From Gongronella butleri (taxonomy: Eukaryota > Mucoromycota > Mucoromycetes > Mucorales > Cunninghamellaceae): DNA of 64,000 nt. Both the position numbers and the translations under genes were made by a program. Shown here one piece after another: positions 9,563-22,496 of the stretch. Position 1 is the first letter of the stretch; each line of letters starts with the position of its first letter. Where the stretch lies: contig JAIWZP010000005.1 in assembly GCA_025201375.1 (NCBI GenBank), positions 992,001 to 1,056,000 on the forward strand. The letters are read 5' to 3'. The notes beneath the pieces were generated by a model. The model made no database searches. It was given only the letters and a program-made list of their open reading frames with translations, and was not told the origin of the DNA.

Positions 9563-12304
9563 GAATTGGCGTGGTGCAGCATTTCAATGGCCTGGTCCAT
9601 GGATGCCGAGGCGCGACGGGCCAATTGCGGGCGATTGGGCGCGCTGAACAACGATTGTTGCTGCTGCCTGATGCGCGCGTGCATAAATGGTTGCTGCGAA
9701 GACGAGGCGGCCGTGGATAAAAAATAAGACGGCATTGACGCGGTCGATTGGCCCGGCGACGTGATCATCATGTTGTTGCTGTTGGTGTTGGCCGTTGGCG
9801 GTGCAATGGACGAGGTGGCGGCTGCCGACCCACTATTGCCGGTAAAGCTAAGCTCATTGTACCGCTCAAAATAGCCCGAATGTGCGCTGCTGCCGCCATC
9901 AGACGCGGATGATGTGGGCGATGGCGGCGAGATCATGAGACTACTTGCCGACGTGCTCTCGGAGCCGTATGCACGCTCGTACCGACCATAGGCAACGGTG
10001 AGCGGGATTGTCAGCGCGAATTTCGATCCGACATTCTCCTCAGACTCGACCCACAGGCCGCCGCCCATGCGGTTGGCCAAAGTGCTCGAAATCGCGAGCC
10101 CCAGGCCCGTGCCGCCGTACCGCCGCGCCGTCGAGATGTCGATTTGGGAAAACGATTTGAAAAGCTTGGGCATCCTGTCCGCGGGGATGCCAATGCCCGT
10201 GTCCGTCACGCTGAACTCGACAATCACCTTTTCCGCATTGATGTCGCTCGCATTGTCCATTGTCACATCCATCATATCGTCCTTGCCCTGCCCTGGAGGC
10301 TGCTGCTGCTGTTGTTGTTGTTGCTGCTGCTGTTGCATCATCGTCCGCGTGTAGATATTCTCGAGTTTCGCCTCATACCGCTGTTTCAGCTTGGATGTGC
10401 TATGTGGATGGTGTTGTTGCATCGGTGTCGGCACATATCGCTTGACATGAACACGGAGACCGCCCTTTTTCGTAAACTAGAATCATAAATTTTTTTTTTA
10501 AAAAAAAAAGTCAGAAAACGCGTCATTTTTCCTTTTTTTTTTTTCTTTCTTTGTGATTTGCCTTGACAGCATTGGAGCAGAGATTGACGATGATCTGGGT
10601 CAGGCGCATGGTGTCACCAAGCAGGTGATCTTGCACATCGTGATCAATATACCAAATAAGAGGCAGGACGGTCTTGTTATTATAGGGTGCGTGGGGAATG
10701 AGGCCGAGGCGGTCCAAGTGCGCAATGGTCTGCTGCACAGAGACATGATCGTCCATCTCCATCGGGTACTCGACAATGTGCACGGATTTGCCCATCTGCG
10801 TCGCCGACACCTGGTGGCGCGCCATGTTCAATGCATCTTTTTTTTCGTAAAAAAAAAAAAAAAAAAAGGTCAAATTCGCTTGTTTTTTGTATATTTTCTT
10901 CTCATTCTACCTTTGATGCATTTGCGCAGGCTGAAACGTCGTTGCTCAAGCTTGAATTCAGGATCCTGATTCACCTTTGTTATATCCAAAATGTCATTGA
11001 TCACCTAAAAACAACAAATGAGACTATTTTCCAGACTTTTTTTCTCTTGATTTTACCGTGAGCAAGTGGTGGCCACTTGTCTGGATGACCTCGAGGTGCT
11101 CAATTTGTTCCTCGTTGAGCGTGGAGCGCTCTTGTAGCAGAAGATCGGTCAATGCGATGACGGCGCCCATGGGTGTCCTAATGGAGGGCGCGTAATAAAA
11201 AGTGAGGTCGGGTTTCGAATGGGTGGCATCATGCGATTTTTTTTTTTTTTTACCGGATCTCGTGGCTCATGTCGGCGAGGAACTTGATTTTGTTTTCGGC
11301 GTCTTGTAATGCAGCATTTTTTGCCATGGTGAGGCGCTCCAATTCGCGCAAATTGCGCAATTCAGCGACGATGCGTGGCTCGATGGCCTGAAGGAGCTGC
11401 AGGGTGGTCTCAAGCCACACTTGATCCTTGATGTCGTCGGCAAAGACGGACAGCACACCCAATGGCTGGCCGTCGGGCAGGGTCAGGCGCAGCGACACTG
11501 CAGAAAGATGCATGGACAGCTCCATTTCGGCGGAATCGTCAATCATGGTTGTGCTCGTGTCCATGGCGCTGCCCGTGCGCAGTGCCTTCATCTGTGGCGT
11601 CCCATTCAGAAGGTCGAGCGACACAATATGTTTGTTTTCCCTAACAAAACAGGCACGGTGAGAAAAAAACAACAACAACAACCCTTCTTTTCCCACCGAG
11701 TGGCCCTTTTTTTTTCTTTTTTCTTTTTTTCTGCCTCTCTCTTGTTTTACCAGAGTCCCTTGTTGTCGTGATGTTTCCATTGTGAGGCTTTGATGCAGGC
11801 ACGCGTATAGAGGAATTGGTGGCGATACGTGTGATTGGCGGGCAATTCAGCATCCGGGTCGTCGGGCGTGAGTCGGCGGATAAAGGGCAAGTGTTGCTCG
11901 GAATTGTCGCGCGTAAGAAGCGTGAGTTGCTGCTGAGGGGGCGAGTGTTGGTCGGCGGCAGCGGCGTTTGTGCTAGCGGCATCGATGCGCTGAGCAATAT
12001 TCTGCGCCTCGTCGGCCGCCACGAGCTGCTGGAGCCACACCGTGCTTGCCTGCGTCATGACAAGCAATTGCTGCGCGACACGCTCCATAAACGCGTCGCC
12101 CGTGAGCGAAAACGTACTTAAAATCAGGTCGGTGGCCATTGGCGGCAATGCGGGCGACGCGCCGGAGGCAGACGACAATGACGCGGTGGCCGACGACGCT
12201 GACACCGGCAGCGTCGTTGCCGTAAGGTCGTACAAAACACTTGGTATCGTGGGAGGTGAGGGTATGTTGCCAGCGGGAGGACTTGGAGTGGGTTTCACGC
12301 TCAT
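8525..12304 (-). CDS. hybrid histidine kinase (GAF-like, HisKA, HATPase, receiver)
   Basis: Exons, in minus-strand order, are 12304-11751, 11640-11254, 11177-11057, 11004-10911, 10836-10562, 10476-8956 and 8857-8525 (TGA), giving about 1094 aa, in frame throughout. Residues about 55-285 look like a GAF-type sensor. The HisKA box is FLADMSHEIRTPMG with phospho-accepting His at about 311. The HATPase has its N box at 470-477 (NLCSNAVK), DTGIGIP at about 569 and GGTGLGL at about 597. A receiver domain follows (LLAEDNVLNQK; phospho-Asp at about 986 in MDLYMPEMDG; IIALTA; GKPF). It should autophosphorylate His and pass phosphate to its own Asp, then to an Hpt protein. No membrane segment is seen, so it is probably cytosolic. 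Two oddities: a poly-Gln insert sits within the ATPase domain between the N and G1 boxes, and the intron at 10477-10561 starts with GC. A second poly-Gln tract lies in the kinase-receiver linker. Confidence 0.92.
8896..8932. repeat. (CT)n microsatellite in a histidine kinase intron
   Basis: A near-continuous CT run lies in the last intron of the histidine kinase gene. It is followed by a T tract. Confidence 0.9.
9519..9561. repeat. CAG/CTG repeat encoding poly-Gln
   Basis: An uninterrupted CTG repeat on the plus strand reads as about 14 Gln codons in the linker between ATPase and receiver domains of the histidine kinase. A second, less pure tract at about 10300-10336 encodes the poly-Gln insert inside the ATPase domain. 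Confidence 0.9.
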
Positions 12305-14102
12305 CGTCGCCAAAAGTACATTAAAAAGCAAGTGGTGAAAACGAGGAAAAAGAGCAAGAGGCAAGCCAAAAGAACACAAGAAAAAAAGAGAACAAATAAT
12401 AAAGAGAAGAAAGGTTGCAGACAGAAAGAGGGGCTCACTCTTTGTTGCTTAAAAGGCGAAAAGTCGCTGGGCCGAATAAAGCTGGAATGACGGAAGAAGG
12501 GTTGAAAAAAGAGAGAAAAAGAGAACAGCAGAAGAAGAAGAAGAAGAAGAAGAAAAAAAAAAAAGAATTGGCGCTGGCTCCAAATGAAAAAAAAAAAGGG
12601 CTTGACGGGCGATCATCCCCCCATCACGCCGAAATGACAGACACCATGCGGCCCATAATGGCAGCTCCTTTCAATCCTCCCTTCTGCCCCCCCCCCCACT
12701 TTTTCAACTGCTTCATGACGTAAAGCACGTAAACAAAACGTCTCTTGTAGCGCCAATGGCTTTTTTACCAGCATGATATTCGTCGAATTGCGTTTCCTCG
12801 TGCTTCTATTAATACAGAGCGGGGGCAAATCTTGCTTCGTAGCCGTGGAGCTTAATTTTTCTGGCGATCCTCCAAAAAAAAAGTTGGCACGCCGCGCTCC
12901 GCACCCATGCTACTGCTCGTTTTTTGCCTCTTTTCTTATTTTAGTGTGTCAAGAATGATGCTACAGTCTTTTGAGTGAGCTGATCACGCGCCCATTGTCG
13001 TTTGGGCATCGACTGATTGTTGCTAGCACCCATCGCTCGTTCATTTCTACCAATATGCACGCCAATCGCGCACTATGACGTTTTTGGCAATTCCGACAAA
13101 GCCTAGAGCCTTTTTCCACTGGTGTCACAAGCAGTTGGCCTGCACGTTTCACGGTCGTCTTTCTGTCACTTGCAAATGGGCATCAGACACACACCCATCA
13201 GGCCCGCAACACATTATTATTAGCAATTTTAAGGGTTTCGTGATCCAAAGAAGAAAAAGCAGCCCAAGCGGTCCGCCTGACCACCTATTTTGACGTGTCA
13301 AATGAGCCGCGTCGCGCGTGTCATCTTCAGAAGCCATGTGCCACGTGGCCGGAAGGAAAAAAAAAGGTCACCACCACGTCCATTTTCTGATCTCATGCTT
13401 TGTTTTCCATTGTTGTTGGGGGAATTGTTTGACAACTCAGAAGAATTGTCGAGAAAGGGGAAGGACGCGAAGAACGTTTGGGCAGCAAAGGGCCATTGTG
13501 GCCATGTGACGCGCTGGTATTAGCCGAGGACAAAAAAAAAAAAAAAAGCAACATTCGAAATGTGGCAAGAAAAGTAAGAGCGGGCCACGCGATCCGGAGC
13601 TGGGCGGATGGAATTGACGTAATATACGCCAAAGGAGAGTGTCAAACGGAAGAGTCGCAAGACGACGCAGGTCTGGTGGCTACAAAAATCACGTGGTCAT
13701 CCGCCAAAGTACGCGCTTGTTGCGCGTGGCACCAATTGTAAAATCACATGACCACCCAATTGAAATAAAAAGAGGGTAAAATTCCTGGTTGGACCCAAGA
13801 GTGGTGCGTGCGCAACAACGGAATTGTTGGGCCTTGATGGAAACACGCTTTCTTTTCATTTTTGTTTTTTCCTTGCAAACAAACGCGAATTGGAATTGAA
13901 TACGCTGCGCAGTGGCCATCATGCAACAAAGCAGCCAATCTGGGGACTCGCCTGGTGAGACTCAGCTGACCTGCAGCGGGTCATCAAATGGCCATTTTTG
14001 TGCAATTCATTGTTTTTTAACTCTCTTTTCTCGTTTCTTCTTGTCTTTTACATTTTTCTTTTTGCCTGTTCTTGTTTTCTCATCGTCAGCTCTCGTTTTA
14101 CA
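12305..14102. promoter_or_regulatory. divergent intergenic region between histidine kinase and Atg11-like gene
   Basis: About 1.8 kb separates two divergent start codons. I see no gene. It holds a GAA-rich stretch near 12530-12560, a C run near 12689, and two CACGTG palindromes (about 13340 and 13692), the core site for bHLH-zipper factors. An intron-like segment ending TCGTCAG just before 14090 suggests that the Atg11-like mRNA may have a 5' UTR intron. Confidence 0.4.
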
Positions 14103-17100
14103 ATGTATGTTATCGTCACTGACATGGGTCAGCTGGTGCCAATAGACCCTGAAAGGTAAAAAATGCTTTTTTTTTTTTACACGTTTCCACCCCACCACGG
14201 TGTGCTTATTGCCTTTTTTTTTTATACTAGTGTTCATACGATGCCCGAGCTCCAAGAGCACCTGGCGTCCATGACGCGTACGCCGCTCGAGGACCAGATT
14301 TTACTGCTACCAACCGGTGTACAGCTCAAGGCACAACACCTAAACGACGAGGACACGTGTATTTTGTTCAACAGACAGCTTCTCGAGACAAAGGACTCGT
14401 ACCTTGTCATAGCCGACCACGCCCTGCCGACGCTCACGGCATTACCAGCCGCACTCTCACCCACATTGCCACAGGATGAGACGCTTTGGCCAGCTCGATG
14501 CCTCGAAACCTACGAGGTACAGGCAAAAAAATGGGCAAAAAATGGGCAAAAACGCGCACAAACGAGTGCGCAGCACGGCCATGACCAAAGATTGACCATT
14601 GTTTTCTTTCTCTCTCATTTTTTGTTTGTTTGATCCAGTTGCTGCATCCCATTGTGGCCGATGACAAGCAGGTGGCTGCTGAGGTCATGGATGACCTCAA
14701 TGCCCTGCATGTTGCTTGGAAAGCGGCCATCGCCAATCTAGACCATCACATCAAGTAATAATGATGTTTTTTTTTTGATGCGTGTCATGCGACCCTTTTC
14801 CATGCAAAATTTTGACTCAATTCTTTGATTTTATCTTTAGAACGACGTATGACGTGCAGGACCAATTTGATCGCATGGCGCAGCGCGAGCTTTCAAAGGC
14901 GGATCACACGCTACAGTCGATGGAGCGCGATTGGATGTTGTTTATGCAGCGATGGCCAGTGCATCCGGCGATGGCGAGCCAGAAACATCCATGTCCCCAG
15001 TCAAAAACGTCGTCCGTCGCGTCTTTATCGCCCACACCGTCGCCAACGTCGCATCAAATCATCGAGAGTGCGCCATTGCCGCTTACGACGGCATTGGACC
15101 TACAACCGCTTCAGCAGCAAAGGGCCCAGCTCGCGCAACAATTGCAAAAATTGGACAACAAGCGCAAAAAGCTGCTTGGGCGCCTCGACCACATCCGGCA
15201 GCAGGCGACACAATTGCATATGAGGGAAGCCAATGCCAATGCAAAGACCGCGGCCACCACAAACACCACGTTGCAGCAGATAGACCGACATGGCGCGCTT
15301 TTCCAAAGCATCCACGCGCGTCTCACGCATCCAAAGACACGCGCACTTTCTCCATCACACGCCGACACCGTCGATCTCTCACAGAGCGAGCTGATTGCCG
15401 CCCTCGAGGACCAATGGCGCGCTGAAACCTCGAAAAACGACTCGGATGCCGCCGCATCGCCTGCGACCGCGACACTCACCTACGCACAATACTTCCAAGG
15501 CCTACTGCTGTGCCAATCGGTCGTGCGCCAGTCGGTCGACGCCATGATCGAAGTCAAACGCAGCACGATGCGCCAATTGTTTCGGTCGCTGCGCGTCATC
15601 AGCACACTCCAGGAAGCCATTGCTAACCTGTTTGCCACACTAAGGCACGTCAGCCAGGAAGTCAAGAAATTGGGTCAAAAACTCGATGATTTGCACGCCG
15701 TCACCATCGACATTCTCCAGGGCTATGTAAGAAAAATGCGGGATTTAGCGACAAACTTTTGCTCATCCCCCGTTTTTGCCTTTTTTTTCCAGGGCATGGC
15801 GCTGATTGAACTCTGGCGCAGGTCGCAGTACGACTCGGTAAGGGCCCGCATCATTGTCTTTTTGAAAGGCAAAAATTGATCAATTTCTTTCTTTTTTTTT
15901 TTTTTTTGTGAATAGTGCATCATGAACAATGCCAAGCGGCTGGCCGACTGGTACACACAGACGGCCGCAGCCGAGCAATCCTACAGGCGCCGATTCCTGG
16001 CGAGCGTTGCCATCATTGACCAGCTCGACACTGTGTTTGCGCCAAATGCCAAGTTTGGCGTGTGTATCATCCCATTTGCATGCAAAGGTAAAAGGCGAAA
16101 AAAGTGCACTCTTTTATTATTGTTTTGTGGGCACTGCATCACCACTCACCACTCAATTGCATCGCAATTAGACTTGCACAAGCTGACGCCGTCGACAAAG
16201 ATGCATCTTTCCGTTACGTCTGACCGGAAATCTGTGGAACACGCCATTGAGAAGGAGGATATTCATGGTACAAGGAAGAAAGAGAAAGAGAGAAACAAAG
16301 AGAGAGGCAAGGGGGCTGCAACGGGGACGTGCAGGATGCAGGCCCGCGCTAAACCTTTTTTTTATGTGTTTTTAGACTACATCGAGGCATTGAAAGAGCA
16401 TTATCAGCAAGAAAACCGTGAACTGGTGGACCAACTGTTTGATGCTTGGACCCAGGCGTCACAATACATCCAGCAGAGCTTTTTGACACCCGGACCACAC
16501 GCATTGGACAAGGTAAAATAGAAAAAAAATGTGTGAGCGGAAAACACGCGACAAAAAAAGGCAATGGATGATCAGAAACAATGTAAACAGACCCACGCTG
16601 GCGAGGATGTGGCAACAGCACCATCAAGGGGGAGCATTGGATCATGTGGTGGACAACAACACGGGAGTAAAACCCCCTTTTCATGTTTGATTTTAAATAT
16701 ATTTAGGCTTTGGCACATCCTCCACCTGTTTCTTCTTCTCCTCCTCTTTCCAATTCTCCAACAACCATGCAAGTTCAACCTTACCCAGTATCTTTAAAGC
16801 AGCACGAATGGCCATCGATGACTAGCGTAAGGCGGAATTTTCCAAAAATTGTGCAACGTGCTGACTTTTTCTTTTTTTCAAAAAGGCATTGGCGCAAGTG
16901 CAGGAGCTCCAAGCCAAGATGGATGCTCTGGAGCGCCAGCACGCCGACGAAAAGCAGCTGTTCCAGCAACAGCGCCAGACAGTAAGGAATTCGGACCACC
17001 CCGTGAAGCTTAAAAGGCGTGATTTCGTTATTAAACCTCTCTTTTTTTTTTCTCTCACTCCTTTGCACACCTAGCTGTTGCAAGAGATCGACAAAAAAGA

Positions 17101-18357
17101 TCAATTGATCGCGGACCAGCAAGATCAAGCCAAGGCTCATTGGCTAGCAAAGGTAAAAAAGAGGTGTTCATGCAAAATGCACAAAATAGGTGCATTGTTG
17201 TTGTTGCGTTGTACAAGAAAAAGGGGGCGGGGGCTGCCATGCGCGTCCTGCAAAACCTTGTGCCACCTGCCAATTTTAGACTCACCTATTTTTTTCTGGT
17301 TTTTTTTTTTTTTTTGCAGATTCAAGCTCTGGAAGCGCAATTGGAGCAAGAAAAGGAGGCGCATGAGCAGGACGTGCTTGAATGGAAGGACAGATATGAC
17401 CAGGCCATGGAGCTCGAGCAGCAAAAGACGGCGCGGCGCCTGCAGGAATTCCACGGGCGCCTTGCATCACGTTCATGCGACCAATGCGGCGAAAGGCTTT
17501 CGTTGCATACGCGCAGCGCGCCGTCCAGCCCTGTGCGCGCCAGCATGCACGTGGAAGACGGCCCAATGGCCATCTCGGAGGGCCAATTGCTCGCGCCCGC
17601 CTCGTCAAGTGCCATGTCGTCGGCTGCCATCGCCGCACGCCGCCGATACTCGTCGGTGCAGTCGATTCAGGACGTGCAGAACGCGTTCAAGGTCGACCTG
17701 CTGACGCGCGAGATCCAGGACGCCGCATTGAGGCACCAGGCGCACATGGACAACCTTGTGTCGGAACACGAGCAAAACATCCAGGATCTCATGGCCCAAC
17801 ACGAGCAAACCCTCCAATTGCATCAGATCCAGCATGAATCGCATGTCCATGACCTCCAACAGCATCACAAGGCACAATTGGACCAGGCAAAAACAAAAGT
17901 GGACCAGAAAAAGCCAAAACATGACGACAAGGTTACAAACAAGCTCAAGCAGCGCGTCGCTTGGCTAAAGTGTGAATTGGACATGGTAAAACGAGAGAAA
18001 CAAGCGACGATTGAAGAATCCGTAGTCTGACTCTTTTTCTCATGCAGATGCAAAAGGAACATGACGACGCCATTTACCTTGCCAAAAAGATCAACGAGCA
18101 CTTGGACCCGACACTTCAAGCCGATGACATGCAGCAGACCCTGCTCACATTGCTTCAGCGCGCCAATCGCACCATCCCTCGCATCGAGGCCATCAGCTAC
18201 GTGTCCGCTCAGGTAAAAAAAAAAAAAGAGAAAGAGAGACAATTGGCGCCAAAAGAGCGGCTTTTGATGGCTCACTCTCTTTTTTTTTTTTTTTTTTGTC
18301 TTGCGCCTACAGGAGCAGGACATGGCTGGTGGATGGATGTTCCCCATGTCTCTCTGA
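14103..18357 (+). CDS. ATG11: Atg11/FIP200-like autophagy scaffold protein
   Basis: Fourteen exons are 14103-14155, 14231-14516, 14639-14754, 14841-15726, 15793-15837, 15916-16087, 16172-16267, 16376-16512, 16707-16826, 16886-16981, 17075-17152, 17320-17985, 18048-18212 and 18313-18357 (TGA), giving about 986 aa. The N-terminus (MYVIVTDMG... EDQILLLPTGVQLK... CILFNRQLLE) has the ubiquitin-like pattern of Atg11/RB1CC1. Residues about 110-450 are helical with an Atg17-like character. The rest is Gln/Glu/Lys-rich coiled coil, including HEQNIQDLMAQHEQTLQ. Such proteins scaffold the Atg1/ULK kinase and link cargo receptors to the phagophore. The protein ends shortly after the coiled coil (GGWMFPMSL), and I do not see the C-terminal claw domain. 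Either it is lost, or the true 3' end is spliced differently. A generic coiled-coil protein is the alternative. Confidence 0.7.
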
Positions 18358-19051
18358 TCGTTCGTCGACCCCCCCCCTCGAAATTGTATACTTTTTCCTA
18401 TAGCATAGATTTTATTTGTACACACACGCGTTTATTACCCTGTTTTCATAATGAAAATACATAATGATTTGTCAATAGCACAACATCATGGCCAAGCAGA
18501 TTGGCCATGGTTATTTCAGAGCATGGCAAACGCGTCAAAAAAAGCTTGAAACTTGCATTTCTCGGGTTTAAGCTCGGAAAAAGAGGATGCAATGCGATAT
18601 TTGAGGGTGCTTGTCCCATTTAAGAAACAACGGCTGGCTGCTGCGGACAAAAGAATAGTCAAAAACATTGAAAAGACGCGCTTGAGCATCACATTTGGTC
18701 TCAATTGCGCAGAATACGGAATTTTGAGCAGCGGATGCCGCCTTGCTTGGCTGAGGCGAGGCCATTCATGACCTTGGGCAAGCATGGTTCGCCATTGAAA
18801 GCCATTGCGTGTTCAGCACATGGTCAATATGCACGCGATGGCGAGCTGTTTTTGTTTTTTAAATGTGATTTCTCGTGAACGGGAGCGTGTCGCGTCTTTG
18901 GTTCCGCCATTTCTGCTGCTGGCAGCGGGCGGATATGAAATTGAAATGCCGGCCAAGATGTCAAATGCACCTCTTTTCCCGCTTTTACACTTTTTTTTGA
19001 CCTCTCCCCGCCACACTTTTGTTGGATTGATCAGCTCTCACCGTCGTCCCA
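18358..19051. other. intergenic between Atg11-like and RRN6-like genes
   Basis: No gene is seen. The stretch holds the 3' UTR of the upstream gene and the promoter of the downstream gene. Open frames here are short, with no family-like sequence. Confidence 0.5.
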
Positions 19052-19865
19052 ATGCCTTTTACACAGCATGACCAAAGGCAGCCGGCTATCAAACAGATCA
19101 GCTTTGGGGACAAGGCGCAGATCGACAACAGTAAGGCATCCTCTTTATTTTTCAAGATCAACAATGCCAAACACGCTCTTTTTTTCTTCTTTTTACCTTT
19201 TAGCACGGTGGCTCTGTTTAGGCGACGACGCCGATCAGCAAGTGATTCCAGCGTCTCGCGACTATGTTAGCCAGCTCGTGACGCAGGCCAAGGATCGCTC
19301 GGTAATAATGGCTTTGTCAATTGGGCCCTTTAAAGAGAGCGGAAAGGCTCATTTTTTGCTTGCTTTTTTCCTAGTCTGCGGCAGCACAATCTGGCAAAAT
19401 GGTGATTGATCAGGCCACGGCGCTCTCGTCTCTCTACGACACGTACAATACAATGCTTTCCATGTACGAATCCAGCCAGAAATTCGCCTACGACCCGTTT
19501 CGCGGCAACACTGTGGCGCACGGTGCCATTGATGGCGACCCGTACCTGCTGATCCCATGCAACAAGGAATTCACGACGCTGCGTAGGGGCTGAACGAAAA
19601 TAAAAAGGACAAAAAGGACGCATGAATTCATCATTAGGAATTTTTTCTTTCTTTTTTTCAGGTGTTATTTCAATGACAAATGAGAAGCTTGATCTGCGGC
19701 AAGACGCGACACAATGGCATAGCGCGCCACTGCCGGTTGGCGTGATCCACACTGATTTGGACATCCATGTCGGCCCCATCCAACACATCACCGTGTCACG
19801 TGCACCCGACATTCCACGTCAAGCTAGTAAAGCGCGTCATTTTATGCCAAACGCGACGCGATCTC

Positions 19866-19897
<32 letters not shown>

Positions 19898-22362
19898 TAG
19901 TGATTGTCGGTGTTCGTGCCGCCAGTCGTGTGCTGATCATTAAAATCACGCGTTCAAAGAACCTGACATTGAGTCACGAACTGCTTTATCAGCTGGACGC
20001 CGTGCGTGACAATACTTTTGATACCCAATGGCACCCTGTCGATTTGTGCCTCAGCCCATACACGTTTCAGCACATGGCCATCATGGCCGATGATGGCCAA
20101 TGCATGGTTGTGGATCTGGCCGTCGTACAAAAGGCGGACGTGCTGTAAGAAATACAAAAAATGGGAACGTGCCACGCGATTTATTCCTTTTGTTTTTTCC
20201 ATATTATCCAGGCCATCCACCTTTTTTTATTATGGACGGATGCGCGACGAGTTACTCGAAGAGCAAGGAAGCGCAATGCCCAATAGTCAGCGCTGGAAGG
20301 CGTGTGTTTTTGGCGCGTCACCACGGTCTTTGGTCGTGGCATCGCCCAAAGGCTTGGAACTCGTTCAATTTCGTGATCCGCAGCACCCACAAAGCACGCT
20401 GCTATATCGATGCCCTTTGCACACGCGCCTGTACACGCTCGCGTCTATTGGCGTGCGCCATTCATTCCAAGTTGTGGCGACCTCGGACGAATCCATCATT
20501 CTTTTTGATATCCGGTACCCTTGCCAGCCTGTGGTTGCTTGGGACCACCTCTCGCCTAATCCACCACCCACATGCTTGCAACTGGTGCCTGACTGCAAGC
20601 AGCCGGATCATGGTAAACACTGAGAAAAGTGGGAAAAACCGGGAAAAATCGACATTTACGCCGTTTCAATGCACTTTTAGTCCATGTTTTTGCCTGGTCG
20701 ACGCACGATGAATACCTGATCCATGGCCAATACCACTTCAATGGCACCATCCAGCACGAGTAGGCACAATTTTATTTTAAAAAAAGATGATTTCTCATCT
20801 TTTTTTTTTTTTTTTTAAGCGCGGCAGGCAATCCTCACGTGCCTCACGCGACGTATTCGCGCCTGTATTACCTGCCTCTTTTGCGACGTCATTTTCGGTC
20901 CTTGACGAAGCGCCATTTCATCCGGTCGCTGGGCCAGCATCTTGTCAGCTCGTTTCTCGTGGATGACGACACGGGTGCTAAGGTCACATGCATGCAGGCT
21001 TGGCAATTGCTCGCGGACGGGTCAGTGTGGACGCGTCTTTACCTCCACGACGACAGACCAGCGGCGTCGGGAGACAAAAAATGGGCGCTGCAACATCAGC
21101 AATCATATTTTGCGATCGATGACACGGACCCCGCCAAGATGGATTATAAAACGACCGTGGAAATCAGGCGCAAGCACCTCACGACCGCAGGGTCCATGCA
21201 ATGGCTCCCTCGCGACATCTTTCAAAGTAAGCTTTGCCAATTATCGCAAAAAAAAAAGACACTTTAACCCCATTTTCTATGATAGAGGTGTTTCAACGAG
21301 GCCTCAAGGACGTGTTGCGCACAGACCCGCCAGATTACAACACCGCCAAGCAATGGGAACCAAATGCAAATGTGGCCATTGGCAGTTTGTAAACACAGAA
21401 AAGAAAAAGAAAAAAAAAAGAAAAAAATAAGGGCTCATGAACTTTTTAGAGCGCATCTCTTTGACGAGCAGAGCGATCTGTTGCCACACATGTCGATGGC
21501 TGCGCTGGACCGTGTCGAGAGCAAGCTGCAGCTGCAGGGTTATCATGCACCTGAGTCTCGCACCACTGAGAACAATGAGGACGCGTGGTATCCGGTACCC
21601 GGGCAGCCTGACGCATACAACAAGATCCGGCACGAACTCAGAACCTCTCACGCCAACAGTTTAGGTAAAAAAAAAAAAAAAAAAAAAAAAATACTTTTGC
21701 CATCCATTCATGCGAAATGCCGGCTAATTCTCCTGTTTTTCCTAGACGGGATCACGGCTGCGCAAAAAGAGTCGCGTCAAACGCTGATTGACGCGTGTGC
21801 ACGCGATCTGTACTGCCATAGCCGGCAATATATTCACGCTGATGAGCGCGACACGAGTGGAGAAGCGAGCGACGCGTCGTTGATGTCGACACCGCAATAT
21901 ATCCGTGTCAAATCGGCGTTTCATGCGTCGTCGTCGGCCAAGCTACTGAGCCGCGATTGGATCCCCGGCCGCCTGAGCAATCTCGCGGACCAGCCACTGC
22001 TCACGACAAAGGGCTTGGACCAATTGCCAGCCGTGCCGCTGTTTTACCGCTTCAAGCGGCCGCGCACGCGCGTGCAGCTTCATCATCTCGATGATGACCA
22101 GCTCAATGGTAGCCAGGACAATGACATTGACGCGGATGCCGGCGCGTGGCACGCGACATCGATTCCGGAATTCATGTTGAACGACATTTACGACAATAGC
22201 GGCGCAGCCTCGCCCATCCAGCAAGACATAGAGCCGGAACCATCGAGCTTTATGAACATTTCTACTCAACCCGTCGCTGGCATGCACGCCGCGCGGCAGC
22301 CACCAGAACCCGAAGCAAAAAAGAAGAAAAAACGCAAAAAAGTCGTATCCGGCTTCATGTAA
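19052..22362 (+). CDS. RRN6/TAF1C-like RNA polymerase I initiation factor subunit
   Basis: Eleven exons are 19052-19130, 19204-19301, 19375-19582, 19662-19826, 19901-20144, 20212-20612, 20681-20759, 20820-21226, 21286-21388, 21450-21664 and 21746-22362 (TAA), giving about 812 aa with all phases matching. The middle reads like a beta-propeller (VGVRAASRVLIIK, HMAIMADDGQCMVVD, VVATSDESIILFDIR). A helical region follows. The Lys-rich end (EAKKKKKRKK, then SGFM) is the type of tail seen on Rrn6/TAF1C. That subunit of core factor/SL1 recruits Pol I to the rDNA promoter in the nucleolus. Assignment rests on propeller placement, length and tail; another nuclear WD40-like protein is possible. A tract of about 28 T lies in the intron before 19901. 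Confidence 0.55.
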
Positions 22363-22496
22363 ATGTGTCTCTGTTGCCCTTTTTTTATCTCTCCTTTCTC
22401 TCTCTGTATTTTTTTTTTTTTTCGCAAAAGATACCCCTGTTTCTGCGTCATTAGCAATAAAAGAATGGTGATCCGAGGGATGCAAAGGATGCCATT

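Noticed and set aside
9451..9727. Plus-strand frames with poly-Leu, poly-Cys or poly-Ala
   Set aside because: These are shadow frames of the CAG repeat that encodes poly-Gln in the histidine kinase on the minus strand.
11641..12379. Upstream in-frame Met at 12379 as start of the histidine kinase
   Set aside because: The added residues are hydrophobic low-quality sequence just upstream; the Met at 12304 starts the Pro/Ser-rich N-terminus and is the simpler choice, though the longer form is not excluded.
17282..17704. Arg-rich frames on both strands
   Set aside because: They are shadows of the coiled-coil exon of the Atg11-like gene (17320-17985).
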